Positions 19,961-28,212 of a stretch of 64,000 bases of DNA are shown here, piece by piece. A program made the translations under genes and the position numbers. Position 1 is the stretch's first letter; each line of letters starts with the position of its first letter. Source of the stretch: Clostridium sp. (lineage in GTDB: Bacteria; Bacteroidota; Bacteroidia; Bacteroidales; Muribaculaceae); the NCBI GenBank assembly GCA_023663805.1, contig JAMPGR010000001.1:35523-99522 (forward strand), read 5' to 3'. Under the pieces are notes generated by a model, which worked only from the letters and a program-made list of their open reading frames with translations, was not told where the DNA came from and did not search any database.

Positions 19961-22134
19961 TGAAACAGATTTTATTACCGATGCTGATGATCGCCTGCGC
20001 GGCATCGGCGGGTGATTTCACCAAATACGTGGATCCCTTCATCGGCACCGGGGCGATTGAGGGAGGTCTTTCCGGCAACAACTATCCCGGTGCAACTGTG
20101 CCTTTCGGCATGGTTCAGCTCAGTCCTGACACCCATGAAGCACCTGACTGGTTTAACGCCTCGGGCTACGACCATAACGACTCGCGCATCTACGGCTTCA
20201 GCCACACCCGACTCAGCGGTACGGGAGCAAGCGATCTGATTGACATTCTCCTTATGCCTACTACGACCGACCTGTGTGTATCCTCGTTCAGCCACGACAA
20301 CGAAGATGCTCGCCCGGGATATTATCATGTGATGTTGTCAGATGAAAATATCAATGCCGAACTGTCGGCTACCAAGCGCACAGGCATTCATCGCTACACT
20401 TACCCCGCAGGGAAGGAACGTAATCTATGGGTTGACCTTGACCACTCCGCCCAGAAAGGAAGTTGGGACCGCCGAATAATAAATGCCCAGATTCGTCAGA
20501 CAAGTTCGACTACGATTGAAGGCTATCGTGTAATAACCGGATGGGCAAAGTTGCGCAAGGTCTATTTCGTTATGGAATTCTCCGAACCTGTCGCATCTAT
20601 GTCGCTTTTCGATGGCGACGGTCGGTCGTATACCTCCGGCGAGACATCGCTGATTAACGGCAAATCGCCCCGCGCACTCCTCTGTTTCGGCAACGATTCG
20701 AGGTCGATTACGGTTCGTGTCGGTATAAGCGGCGTCAGCGTCGCCAACGCCCGCGAAAACCTTGCGGCGGAAGCCCGGAGCGAAAATTTCGACGACTACG
20801 TCAAGGCTGCCGATCAGATATGGAACAGCCATTTGGGCAAAATCGAAGTAACGGGAGAGCCGGAGAAAATGAAAACCTTCTATACTGCTCTATACCATAT
20901 GATGATACAGCCTAACGTATTTTCCGACGTAAACGGCGAGTGGATGACTCCCCAGTACTCAACCGCCAAAGTCCCCGATGGAGAAACACAGTATACGACA
21001 TTCTCGCTCTGGGACACATACCGTGCGGCTCACCCGCTGTATACGATAATCGAACCGGAACTGACACGCGACTTTGTCAATTCTATGCTTCGCCATTACG
21101 ACTACTACGGCTATCTCCCCATATGGCATCTTTGGGGACAGGATAACTACTGCATGATTGGCAACCACGCGATTCCTGTTGTTGTCGACGCCGTAATCAA
21201 AGGGATTCCGGGAATCGACAAAGCATATGCCTGGGAGGCTGTCAAAAATTCTTCGCTCCAGTCCCACCCCAACTCTCCTTTTGCCATCTGGGAAAAAAAC
21301 GGCTATATGCCCGAGAATATCCAGACACAGTCCGTATCAATCTCGCTCGAGATGGCTTTCGATGACTGGTGTGCAGCGCAATTAGCCAATTCGGTTGGCG
21401 ATTTTGAGAGCGCCGCCCGATTCGAGAAACGGGCTAAATTCTATCGTAATCTCCACAACGGCGAGTTCTTTGCTCCGAAAGATGACCTTGGCAACTGGAT
21501 TGAGCCGTTCGATCCGCTGAAATTCGGTGCGAACGGCGGAAATCCTTTTACGGAAGGAAACGCCTGGCAATATTACTGGTATGTTCCTCATGACATAGGC
21601 GACCTGATTGAACTGACAGGAGGAATAGCGGCTTTTGACCAGCGTCTTGATCGTTTCTTTACCCTGACGGAAAGTTCCGGAGCGAAAAACGACAATATCT
21701 CGGGGCTTATTGGCCAGTATGCCCATGGCAACGAACCATCCCATCATGTTGCCTATCTGTATAACTACGCCGGAAAACCCGACAAGACTACACGTCTCGT
21801 AAGTTACATTATGGAGAATCTTTACAACAATAATTACAACGGATATAGCGGCAACGATGACTGCGGAGAAATGTCGGCCTGGTATGTATTCTCTGCGATG
21901 GGCTTTTATCCTGTCAATCCAGCCTCGGGAAAATATGATATCGGACTTCCGCTGTTCGACCGGTGTGTCATACATCTTCCTTCCGGAAACGATTTTACTA
22001 TAACAGCGAGCCGTCGCCGGAATGACTCGACCAATGTCCGTCAGATTCGGCTTAATGGTCGAAAACTGACCGAACGTATTATCCGCCACTCCGACCTGAC
22101 CGCCGGGGGAACACTCCATTTCGACATCCGCTGA
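19960..22134 (+). CDS. GH92 alpha-mannosidase
   Basis: This is a calcium-dependent GH92 exo-alpha-mannosidase, a family mostly acting on alpha-1,2-, 1,3- or 1,6-linked mannose of N-glycans and yeast mannan. The 724-residue protein has a short signal peptide (about 1-18). It shows the family signatures 'YVDPFIGTG', 'PGATVPFGMVQLSPDT', 'FSLWDTYRAAHP', 'HGNEPSHHVAYLYNYAG' and 'GNDDCGEMSAWYVFSAMGFYPV'. It lies in the same transcript as the GH36 gene with a 1-bp overlap, and a hairpin follows 23 bp downstream. A second, longer GH92 is at 45340. Which linkage this one cleaves cannot be decided from sequence alone. Confidence 0.95.
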   Translation: MKQILLPMLMIACAASAGDFTKYVDPFIGTGAIEGGLSGNNYPGATVPFGMVQLSPDTHEAPDWFNASGYDHNDSRIYGFSHTRLSGTGASDLIDILLMPTTTDLCVSSFSHDNEDARPGYYHVMLSDENINAELSATKRTGIHRYTYPAGKERNLWVDLDHSAQKGSWDRRIINAQIRQTSSTTIEGYRVITGWAKLRKVYFVMEFSEPVASMSLFDGDGRSYTSGETSLINGKSPRALLCFGNDSRSITVRVGISGVSVANARENLAAEARSENFDDYVKAADQIWNSHLGKIEVTGEPEKMKTFYTALYHMMIQPNVFSDVNGEWMTPQYSTAKVPDGETQYTTFSLWDTYRAAHPLYTIIEPELTRDFVNSMLRHYDYYGYLPIWHLWGQDNYCMIGNHAIPVVVDAVIKGIPGIDKAYAWEAVKNSSLQSHPNSPFAIWEKNGYMPENIQTQSVSISLEMAFDDWCAAQLANSVGDFESAARFEKRAKFYRNLHNGEFFAPKDDLGNWIEPFDPLKFGANGGNPFTEGNAWQYYWYVPHDIGDLIELTGGIAAFDQRLDRFFTLTESSGAKNDNISGLIGQYAHGNEPSHHVAYLYNYAGKPDKTTRLVSYIMENLYNNNYNGYSGNDDCGEMSAWYVFSAMGFYPVNPASGKYDIGLPLFDRCVIHLPSGNDFTITASRRRNDSTNVRQIRLNGRKLTERIIRHSDLTAGGTLHFDIR

Positions 22135-22157
22135 TGGTTATCATCCTACTTGAAACA

Positions 22158-22203
22158 AAGCGGATAACGACTGTCCGGGAAGACCGGGCATCGTTATCCG
22201 CTT
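22158..22203. terminator. Hairpin between the convergent PUL and thiamine operons
   Basis: A 13-bp perfect stem (22158-22170 with 22191-22203) with an additional inner CCGGG pairing lies between the convergent stop codons at 22134 and 22220. There is no clear T tract on either side, so termination in both directions is plausible but not certain. Confidence 0.55.
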
Positions 22204-22219
22204 CTGTATTGCAACAAGA

Positions 22220-23035
22220 TCACCACCAGCGGTGGAAATGATGTACCGGACCATGACCGTGTCCGATACGATAGGAAGCGCCGGCTTCGATTGCCCCGGC
22301 GATATACTCCTTGGCGAGGCGTACAGCGTCGTCGAGCGGATGACCCAACGCAAGCAATGCTGCGACAGCCGAGGAGAGAGTACAGCCGGTTCCGTGGGTG
22401 TTCTCTGTCCGGCAACGCCGGCTTTCGAGACGGAGAATTGTATCGGTTTCGGCATTGTAGAAGATGTCGGTCAAGGTATCGCCGTCGAGGTGTCCCGCCT
22501 TCAACAGGACCGAAACCCTTCCGCCGCCACAGCGCGAAAGTGCCCGAGCCGCGTCCTCGAACTGTTCCTGACTGTCGACCGTCTCGCCGAGTATCAGCGA
22601 GGCCTCGGGAAGATTCGGAGTGATTACTCTCGAACAGGGAATCAGTTCGGAGACAAGCACCGAGACCGCATCCGGCTCGAGAAGAGGATCCCCGGAGGTA
22701 GCGACCATAACGGGATCGAGGACAATGTCGCGCAGGTCGGGATACTCGGCGAGAGTGTCGCGGACACCGCGGATCAGTTCTGCGCTATGGAGCATACCAA
22801 TCTTGACAGCGTCAGCGCCGATATCCGAAAGGACTGAACGGATCTGCCCTTTAACGAAATCGACCGGAATCGGATGGACGCCGAATACGCCGGTCGTATT
22901 TTCGTCGACGACGGCGACAACGGCAGTCGAACCGTAGACCCCGAGGGCCGAGAAGGTCTTCAGGTCGGCCTGCAGACCGGCTCCGCCGGACGGATCGCTT
23001 CCGGCGATTGAAAGTGCGCGGGGATATTGTTTCAT
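22220..23035 (-). CDS. thiD: Hydroxymethylpyrimidine/phosphomethylpyrimidine kinase ThiD
   Basis: ThiD phosphorylates 4-amino-5-hydroxymethyl-2-methylpyrimidine (HMP) and then HMP-P to HMP-PP, the pyrimidine half of thiamine. The 271-residue ribokinase-fold protein begins 'MKQYPRALSIAGSDPSGGAG', the diagnostic N-terminus, and has the C-terminal anion-hole motif 'NTHGTGCTLSSA'. I chose the ATG at 23035 because it overlaps the tenA stop codon (ATGA) and starts exactly at the conserved domain; a 19-codon upstream extension is possible but lies inside tenA. It is the last gene of the thiamine operon. Confidence 0.96.
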   Translation of the reverse strand: MKQYPRALSIAGSDPSGGAGLQADLKTFSALGVYGSTAVVAVVDENTTGVFGVHPIPVDFVKGQIRSVLSDIGADAVKIGMLHSAELIRGVRDTLAEYPDLRDIVLDPVMVATSGDPLLEPDAVSVLVSELIPCSRVITPNLPEASLILGETVDSQEQFEDAARALSRCGGGRVSVLLKAGHLDGDTLTDIFYNAETDTILRLESRRCRTENTHGTGCTLSSAVAALLALGHPLDDAVRLAKEYIAGAIEAGASYRIGHGHGPVHHFHRWW

Positions 23036-23700
23036 AGTCTGATCGGTTCTGGCCACTGTTCCATTCTGTAGGCCGAGTCCCAGAACATCCACTCCATACG
23101 GGTTGCCTCGACAAAAATTTCGGTCATCTGGCGGCGAACTTCCTCCGAGGCGTTGCGGGCGAGTTCGTCGCAGATCTCGATGGCGCGGGTGTTCGACCGA
23201 TCGAAGGCCTCGTCGGAGTATGCGGCGATCCAGGGGGCGTATGGGTTACCCTCGAGTCTGGCTGTCGAAGCGACATGCTTTCCGACGGCGAGGTATACCC
23301 AGAAACAGGGAAGGATGGCCGCAGCCTCGACCGCGACACTGCGCGAACCCTGGGCCTGCAACAGAGAGGTATAGAGCAGGCATGTCGGCGTCATTCGATG
23401 GGGTTGGTCGGCCGGAGCGACATACTGCGAATGGAGATATTTCTCCATCGCTACCCCGTCGCCGGCGAAGCGGAGAAAATCCTCGAGCATCGCGTTGTCG
23501 TCGAGGCGCGAGGCGATGTGGGCCAGCACACGGCTGTAGACATTTATATAGAGATTGTCCTGCCCGATGTAAAAGTTAAATCGTTCAGGCGAAAGGGTTC
23601 CCTCGGCCATCTCCTTCAGAAAAGGGAGCTCGAGTATTTTCCGATAGATTGGCTCGGCGGCGCGCCACGCCTCCGTGCTCCATTTTTCGTTTGTTTCCAT
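23032..23700 (-). CDS. tenA: TenA-type thiaminase II / aminopyrimidine aminohydrolase
   Basis: TenA proteins hydrolyse base-degraded thiamine products such as aminomethyl-aminopyrimidine, giving HMP for salvage. This 222-residue helical protein has the family blocks 'FLKEMAEGTLSPERFNFYIGQDNLYI' (shortened here to its core, FNFYIGQDNLY) and 'ILPCFWVYLAVGKHV'; the cysteine in PCFWVY is the expected catalytic one. It sits between thiH and thiD and overlaps thiD by 4 bp. Because no thiC is seen in this operon, TenA plus ThiD could be an important pyrimidine source here. Confidence 0.93.
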   Translation of the reverse strand: METNEKWSTEAWRAAEPIYRKILELPFLKEMAEGTLSPERFNFYIGQDNLYINVYSRVLAHIASRLDDNAMLEDFLRFAGDGVAMEKYLHSQYVAPADQPHRMTPTCLLYTSLLQAQGSRSVAVEAAAILPCFWVYLAVGKHVASTARLEGNPYAPWIAAYSDEAFDRSNTRAIEICDELARNASEEVRRQMTEIFVEATRMEWMFWDSAYRMEQWPEPIRL

Positions 23701-23738
23701 TGTCTGTTTTGTATTGTATGTTTTTACGTAGTCGTTGA

Positions 23739-24851
23739 TTATCTGTCGAAAACAGCATCCCAGTCTTTCCAGACCGGTTCGCGGCCGAGAGCACGGAGGT
23801 CTGCGGCGACTTCGTCGGGGGAGGTTCGGTCGCTGACAGCGAACTGCTCGAGCGACTCGGGGTAGACGGCGTAGCCCCCCGGATCGGTCTTGCTTCCGGC
23901 GCTCATCGACGTGACGCCGAGCGTCGCCATATTGTTGCGCAACTGATGAGCCTCGCGGGTGCTGTAACTGATGTCGACGTCGGGGTCGAAGAGGCGGAAG
24001 GCGAAGGTCACCTGGGCGAGTTCACGGTCCGACATGACGACATTCGGCTGGAAGCCCGACTCCGACGGCCTCATACGGGGAAAGTTGACCGAATAGCGCG
24101 TCTTCCAGTAGTGTCGGCGGAGATAGTCTAGGTGACGCGCCATCATCGTGATGTCGGTCCGCCACTCTTCGAGACCAATCAGGACACCCATCCCGATCTT
24201 GTGAACTCCGGCCATTCCCATTCGGTCGAATCCGTTGCAGCGCCAGTCGAACTTCGACTTCATTCCTGCGGGGTGGTATATTTTGTAGCGGTCGCGGTTA
24301 TATGTCTCCTGAAAGCAGGTGACGCCGTTCAGTCCGGCCTGTGTCAGTCGAAAATAATCCTCAGTTGACAGAGGCATGACTTCTATCGAAAGGTTGCTGA
24401 AATAGGGGCGGCAGACCTGCAGGGCTTTTTCGAGATAGTCGACTCCGGCGACCGCAGGATTCTCACCCGTCACGATCAGCAGGTTCTCGAACGGCCCGAG
24501 CCGCTTGATCGCCCGGCACTCCTGCTCGATCTGCTCCGGCGTCAGGACGACACGGTTCATCGGATTATGACGGTTAAAGCCGCAGTAGACACATGAGTTC
24601 GTGCAAGAATTCGTTATGTACATCGGTATATACATGCTGACGACCCGTCCGAAGCGGCGTTCGGTTATCGCGCGGCTCCGACGGGCCATCTGCTCGAGAT
24701 ATGGCTCCGCCGCCGGAGAAACAAGCGCCATAAAGTCGCGGTCGGTCAGCCGGTCGCGGCTAAGGGCCCGCTCGACGTCGGCGGCGGTCATCGCCATTAT
24801 CTCAGCGGTCGTGTCGTCCCACGACCACCGGCTCAATTCGTCGGTAAACAT
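23739..24851 (-). CDS. thiH: 2-iminoacetate synthase ThiH (radical SAM tyrosine lyase)
   Basis: ThiH cleaves tyrosine with S-adenosylmethionine and a 4Fe-4S cluster to make dehydroglycine for thiazole formation in anaerobes. The 370-residue protein has the radical SAM motif CxxxCxxC as 'CTNSCVYCGF' and the ThiH blocks 'YNRDRYKIYHPAGMKSKFDW' and 'RMRPSESGF'. The C-terminal BATS-like region contains 'SAGSKTDPGGY'. The gene starts 5 bp after the thiG stop. Use of ThiH rather than the oxygen-dependent glycine oxidase ThiO fits an anaerobic gut lifestyle. Confidence 0.95.
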   Translation of the reverse strand: MFTDELSRWSWDDTTAEIMAMTAADVERALSRDRLTDRDFMALVSPAAEPYLEQMARRSRAITERRFGRVVSMYIPMYITNSCTNSCVYCGFNRHNPMNRVVLTPEQIEQECRAIKRLGPFENLLIVTGENPAVAGVDYLEKALQVCRPYFSNLSIEVMPLSTEDYFRLTQAGLNGVTCFQETYNRDRYKIYHPAGMKSKFDWRCNGFDRMGMAGVHKIGMGVLIGLEEWRTDITMMARHLDYLRRHYWKTRYSVNFPRMRPSESGFQPNVVMSDRELAQVTFAFRLFDPDVDISYSTREAHQLRNNMATLGVTSMSAGSKTDPGGYAVYPESLEQFAVSDRTSPDEVAADLRALGREPVWKDWDAVFDR

Positions 24852-24856
24852 CGCCG

Positions 24857-25630
24857 TCAGTCGAGGAAAGCGGTTAACGGACTCGATGCTTCGGCGCGTG
24901 CGGCCGAAGAAACTGCCCCGAGGCCAGCCTCATAGGCCTCGCGACCGGCGACAGTCGCGTCGGCGAATGCGCGCGCCATCCGGGCCGGGTCTCCCGAAAC
25001 GGCAATAGCCGTATTGACCAATACCGCGTCAGCGCCCATCTCCATAGCAGCGCATGCATGGGAAGGAGCACCGAGTCCGGCATCGACAATAACCGGCACA
25101 TTGCTCTGCTCTATTATAATCCGGAGAAGATCGCGGGTGACAAGACCCATGTTCGAGCCGATCGGGGCGGCGAGAGGCATGACAGCGGCCGTTCCGACCT
25201 CTTCGAGTCGTTTGCAGAGAACGGGATCGGCCTGGATATAAGGGAGCACGATGAACCCCTGTCGTGCAAGTTCTTCGGTAGCCTTCAGGGTCTCGACCGG
25301 ATCGGGAAGAAGATAGCGGGGGTCGGGATGGATCTCGAGTTTGATGAAATTCGTTCCGAAAGCCTCGCGCGAGAGTTGGGCGGCGAAGACAGCCTCCTCG
25401 GCCGTGCGTGCTCCCGATGTGTTTGGAAGCAGGGTGATACCTTCGTGGAGGATGTGGCGGAGCATATCGTCCTCGCTGTTCGACATATCGATTCGTTTCA
25501 TGGCGACGGTGACCATCTGCGTCCCCGAGGCGAGGATTGCTTTCTCCATCTCGTCGTTGTTGCGGAACTTGCCGGTTCCGACAAACAGACGGGAGGAGAA
25601 CTCACGTCCGCCGATTATCAGTTTTTCCAT
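24857..25630 (-). CDS. thiG: Thiazole synthase ThiG
   Basis: ThiG condenses deoxyxylulose 5-phosphate, dehydroglycine and sulfur from the ThiS thiocarboxylate into thiazole phosphate. The 257-residue TIM-barrel protein begins '[20 protein letters not shown]' and contains the Schiff-base lysine in '[17 protein letters not shown]' and the phosphate-binding region '[20 protein letters not shown]'. Length is standard. Its start overlaps the 3' end of the thiE gene by 29 bp, indicating translational coupling. ThiH, its partner, follows. Confidence 0.96.
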   Translation of the reverse strand: MEKLIIGGREFSSRLFVGTGKFRNNDEMEKAILASGTQMVTVAMKRIDMSNSEDDMLRHILHEGITLLPNTSGARTAEEAVFAAQLSREAFGTNFIKLEIHPDPRYLLPDPVETLKATEELARQGFIVLPYIQADPVLCKRLEEVGTAAVMPLAAPIGSNMGLVTRDLLRIIIEQSNVPVIVDAGLGAPSHACAAMEMGADAVLVNTAIAVSGDPARMARAFADATVAGREAYEAGLGAVSSAARAEASSPLTAFLD

Positions 25631-26795
25631 ATAGTTGATTTAATTTGGTTATCAGTTTGTTTGTCATTTCCGACGGGGATGTGGCGCGGAGTATCGTGCC
25701 GCTGACCGCTATGCCCGAAGCCTCGGCCCCCATCAGCGGAGCAATATCTTCGGGAACAATTCCACCGATGGCTACAACAGGGAGTCCGATACCGCGCCGA
25801 CGGACCGAGGAGATAATCCGCCGGTAGCCCTCGTAACCGAGGACCGGACTGAGATTCTGTTTCGTTGTCGTGAACCGAAGCGGGCCGAGGCCAATATAGT
25901 CGGCACCGGCTCCAGCCGCCGCGACGATATCATCTTCGGTATTGGCGGTCGCGCCGATTATTTTTCCGGGACCGAGTATACGGCGGGCGTCTGCGACCGG
26001 CATGTCCTGCCGGCCGAGATGGACGCCGTCGGCGCCAAGTTCCCTAACCAGGCCGACATGGTCGTCGAGAATCAGCGTCGCTCCATTTTCGCGACAGATT
26101 TCGGCGACTTCGCGGCCGACTTCGCGCACTGCATTTTCCGGAGCGCCTTTCATACGCAGTTGGATCCACCGGCATCCTCCGGCGAGTGCATCCCGGATAC
26201 CTGCCACCTGCGTTTCGCGACTGTCGCCGTCAGATATGAACTGAAGGCGGAAATGTTCCGGATCGGGGACCCGGCGCCATGCCGCCGAGAGCATGGCAAC
26301 ACCTTCGAAGCCCGATTCAGCCAGTTCCGGAATCCTCTCCGGGGTTATCCCGCCGAGAGCGAACATCCATGGGCGTATCAGCGGGCGGAGTTCGTCGAGA
26401 GTGAACTTCGGGCAATAGCCGGGCTTCGATATGCTCGGAAAGACCGGGGATATCGTCGCGTAGTCATATTCGTCGAGCGGAAATGATCGGATTTCGTCGA
26501 GGGAATGGAGCGATTTACTGACCAGGCAGTCCCAGTCATCAGGGACCGCGGGGTTTCGGCGGTTCAGGTGGATGCCACCGAGACGGTATTTCAAGGCGAG
26601 GTCAAAATGGTCGTGAAGCGACAAGAAGGGATAGTACTCCTTTGGAATCGCCCTGAGCAGTTCTTCGGTCTCTGTGGCTGTAGCATACGGCTTCCGGATA
26701 TGGATTCTCCAGTATCCTTCGCGGTCGAGCATGCGGCATATTGACTCTGCCTCGCCGGGATAGAAATATGGGGGTGTGATTGCTATCCGTCTCAT
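25602..26795 (-). CDS. thiE: Double-domain thiamine phosphate synthase: TenI/ThiE-like domain fused to ThiE
   Basis: This 397-residue protein holds two TMP-synthase-fold domains. The C-terminal half (about 205-395) is a full ThiE with 'QLRMKG', 'ILDDHVGLV', '[12 protein letters not shown]', '[10 protein letters not shown]', '[13 protein letters not shown]' and '[11 protein letters not shown]'. It would join HMP-PP and thiazole phosphate into thiamine phosphate. The N-terminal half (about 1-200) is a degenerate relative with '[21 protein letters not shown]', '[18 protein letters not shown]' and '[11 protein letters not shown]'. This half lacks the QLR-type motif and looks like TenI, the thiazole tautomerase or an inactive partner. 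I chose ATG 26795 because it shares a base with the thiS stop (TGATG). A longer reading frame would run into thiS. Confidence 0.9.
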   Translation of the reverse strand: MRRIAITPPYFYPGEAESICRMLDREGYWRIHIRKPYATATETEELLRAIPKEYYPFLSLHDHFDLALKYRLGGIHLNRRNPAVPDDWDCLVSKSLHSLDEIRSFPLDEYDYATISPVFPSISKPGYCPKFTLDELRPLIRPWMFALGGITPERIPELAESGFEGVAMLSAAWRRVPDPEHFRLQFISDGDSRETQVAGIRDALAGGCRWIQLRMKGAPENAVREVGREVAEICRENGATLILDDHVGLVRELGADGVHLGRQDMPVADARRILGPGKIIGATANTEDDIVAAAGAGADYIGLGPLRFTTTKQNLSPVLGYEGYRRIISSVRRRGIGLPVVAIGGIVPEDIAPLMGAEASGIAVSGTILRATSPSEMTNKLITKLNQLYGKTDNRRT

Positions 26796-26998
26796 CACCC
26801 GCCGCATACAGCCTTTATAATGGTAAGCGACATTCCGTCGCGCAACGGGGTTTCGGCCCACGAGGAGCGCGGAACAACCTTGTTGTCGACAGCGACGGCT
26901 ATTCCGGGCTGGACGAGCGACTTATGTTCGAGAAGTTGGAGGAGACTGGTGCAATCCTGTGGAACTTCGGTTTGTCTTCGGTTAATTTGAATAGTCAT
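26795..26998 (-). CDS. thiS: Sulfur carrier protein ThiS
   Basis: ThiS is a ubiquitin-fold protein whose C-terminal Gly-Gly is adenylated and converted to a thiocarboxylate, the sulfur donor for ThiG. The 67-residue protein starts 'MTIQINRRQTEV' and ends 'IIKAVCGG' with the essential GG. The start at 26998 fits the family N-terminus; an in-frame ATG at 27058 would add 20 unrelated residues and lies close to the riboswitch. It is the first gene of the operon, about 70 bp after the TPP riboswitch. The adenylating enzyme ThiF is not next to it. Confidence 0.94.
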   Translation of the reverse strand: MTIQINRRQTEVPQDCTSLLQLLEHKSLVQPGIAVAVDNKVVPRSSWAETPLRDGMSLTIIKAVCGG

Positions 26999-27068
26999 TT
27001 TCGTTTTGTCAGTGTTTTTAGGTCCGAGACAGGTTCCGACAGGTTCCGGAGAAGACATGAATCTAATT

Positions 27069-27149
27069 CGAGTCCTTTCGGCGGTACTAACCGCTTCAAG
27101 TTCAAAGGGTATTATCTCAGCCCGTCACCGACGACGTGCACCCCTCTCG
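27069..27149 (-). ncRNA. TPP (THI element) riboswitch
   Basis: On the minus strand the leader contains the THI-element landmarks in order. These are a 5' P1 strand with GGGGTGC (near 27138-27149), CTGAGATAATACCC (27110-27123 region), TTGAAC followed by GCGGTTAGTACCGC (P4/P5 helix), and a 3' strand GAAAGGACTCG that pairs back to the beginning. This layout, directly before thiS, is the thiamine pyrophosphate aptamer, which represses thiamine genes when TPP is abundant. The roughly 70-nt segment between the aptamer and the ATG carries a direct repeat of GGAACCTGTC that may be part of the expression platform, probably masking translation initiation. Confidence 0.93.
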
Positions 27150-27161
27150 GCTAAGTTTCCG

Positions 27162-27193
27162 CAAAGTTACGAAAAATCTCCGCCTCTGTCAAA
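27162..27193 (-). promoter_or_regulatory. Promoter of the thiamine operon
   Basis: On the minus strand TTTG and TAACTTTG are separated by exactly 20 bp, a perfect Bacteroidota promoter. The predicted start of transcription (about 27157) is a few bases before the first riboswitch helix. Confidence 0.82.
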
Positions 27194-27232
27194 AAAAAAC
27201 GACGGGAGAAAGGTGAATAATACGTCTCGTGG

Positions 27233-28141
27233 TCAATGTCGGTCGATTATCTGACTTACTTGATTGACAGGCATACCGAATTTTTCAGCAATCGCTTCCG
27301 TTGATATACCCATGTCTGCCATAATTAAGATAGCTTGCTGGATGCCTTGCTGGATGCCTTGCTGGATGCCTTGCTGGATGCCATTCTGGAACCCACGCTC
27401 TTCGCTGTCTTCTGCCCATTCTTTATAGAGATGCATATCCCGCAGATAACGTTCTGACTGGCGATATGCAACTGCATCTTCTGCAACTAGATTGTCAAGT
27501 TCAGCGGCATCGAACATTTCTTCGAATTCGCCACTCTGATATGCTTTCGATTCTTTATCCATATGATGCATATTTTTAATTATATACGTTATTTTTTCCA
27601 AATCAGTCGAACATTCGTCCCATGATGATTTAACCGTATCAAGGCTAACAATTAAGATACGCTGCAGGTTCGAGAGTGTCTGGTGTGTTTCAGCTTCCCT
27701 CATTTGGAAGTCATTCAACAGTTTCTTTTTGAAACGATTGAATTGAAAATCCACGAAGAATATACCGTAAACAGGGCTGAAGTTGTAATTCTCCCCTTTT
27801 TTACCTTGTTCTGCGAGAGCCTTGGCGACGTAGAATACAACTCGATTTTCGAAATTGTAATGATATGCCTGCTGCATTTCTACGATAAAGTGTTCCTTCT
27901 CATCGTGACTAGTGCAGTACACGTCATAGATAATTCTTTTACCCTTCGGATCGCGGGGAAGCACCTCCTTGTCATGGAAAACGACATCCGTAACAATGAC
28001 ACCCTCCTTACTAAACAATATATTAAGGAGACGTATCATTACCGACTTAAAATGTCTGTTCCCAAAGACGTATTTGAAACCGAAGTCGGTCATCAGATTC
28101 ATGAAAATTTCTTGTCGTTCAGCCATAAGTTTTAGTTCCAT
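27233..28141 (-). CDS. Rpn/PD-(D/E)XK nuclease family protein (transposase_31-like)
   Basis: The 302-residue protein belongs to the PD-(D/E)XK 'nuclease family transposase' group common in Bacteroidales; relatives (Rpn) promote recA-independent recombination. Visible features are the N-terminal 'NLMTDFGFKYVFGN', the nuclease core 'IIYDVYCTSHDEKEHFIVEMQQ' (Asp...Glu-x-Gln, the PD-ExK-type site; written here as its motif spacing), and 'NFSPVYGIFFVDF'. The C-terminus has four consecutive GIQQ units and a short helix-turn-helix-like end. The gene is visibly more AT-rich and uses different codons from its neighbours, suggesting transfer. No inverted repeats or target-site duplications are seen, so it is not itself an insertion sequence. 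Confidence 0.85.
   Translation of the reverse strand: MELKLMAERQEIFMNLMTDFGFKYVFGNRHFKSVMIRLLNILFSKEGVIVTDVVFHDKEVLPRDPKGKRIIYDVYCTSHDEKEHFIVEMQQAYHYNFENRVVFYVAKALAEQGKKGENYNFSPVYGIFFVDFQFNRFKKKLLNDFQMREAETHQTLSNLQRILIVSLDTVKSSWDECSTDLEKITYIIKNMHHMDKESKAYQSGEFEEMFDAAELDNLVAEDAVAYRQSERYLRDMHLYKEWAEDSEERGFQNGIQQGIQQGIQQGIQQAILIMADMGISTEAIAEKFGMPVNQVSQIIDRH
27335..27382 (-). repeat. 12-bp in-frame tandem repeat (four copies) in the Rpn-family gene
   Basis: Four perfect copies of TTGCTGGATGCC (plus-strand sense) run back to back at 27335, 27347, 27359 and 27371. They encode GIQQ on the minus strand. Copy-number change by slippage would keep the reading frame and only lengthen or shorten a linker. 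Confidence 0.95.
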
Positions 28142-28157
28142 TTACCTTTTTATCCGG

Positions 28158-28188
28158 CTAAATTACAAAAGATTTCCGATATTACAAA
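28158..28188 (-). promoter_or_regulatory. Promoter of the Rpn-family gene
   Basis: Minus-strand TTTG, 19 bp spacer and TAATTTAG (one mismatch to TAnnTTTG) lie just before the ATG at 28141. Confidence 0.55.
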
Positions 28189-28212
28189 ATATTCTGACCA
28201 TGACTAACTGAT

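Noticed and set aside
27233..28141. A complete insertion sequence
   Set aside because: The protein is of the nuclease-transposase family, but no terminal inverted repeats, target duplications or second copy are visible in the window.
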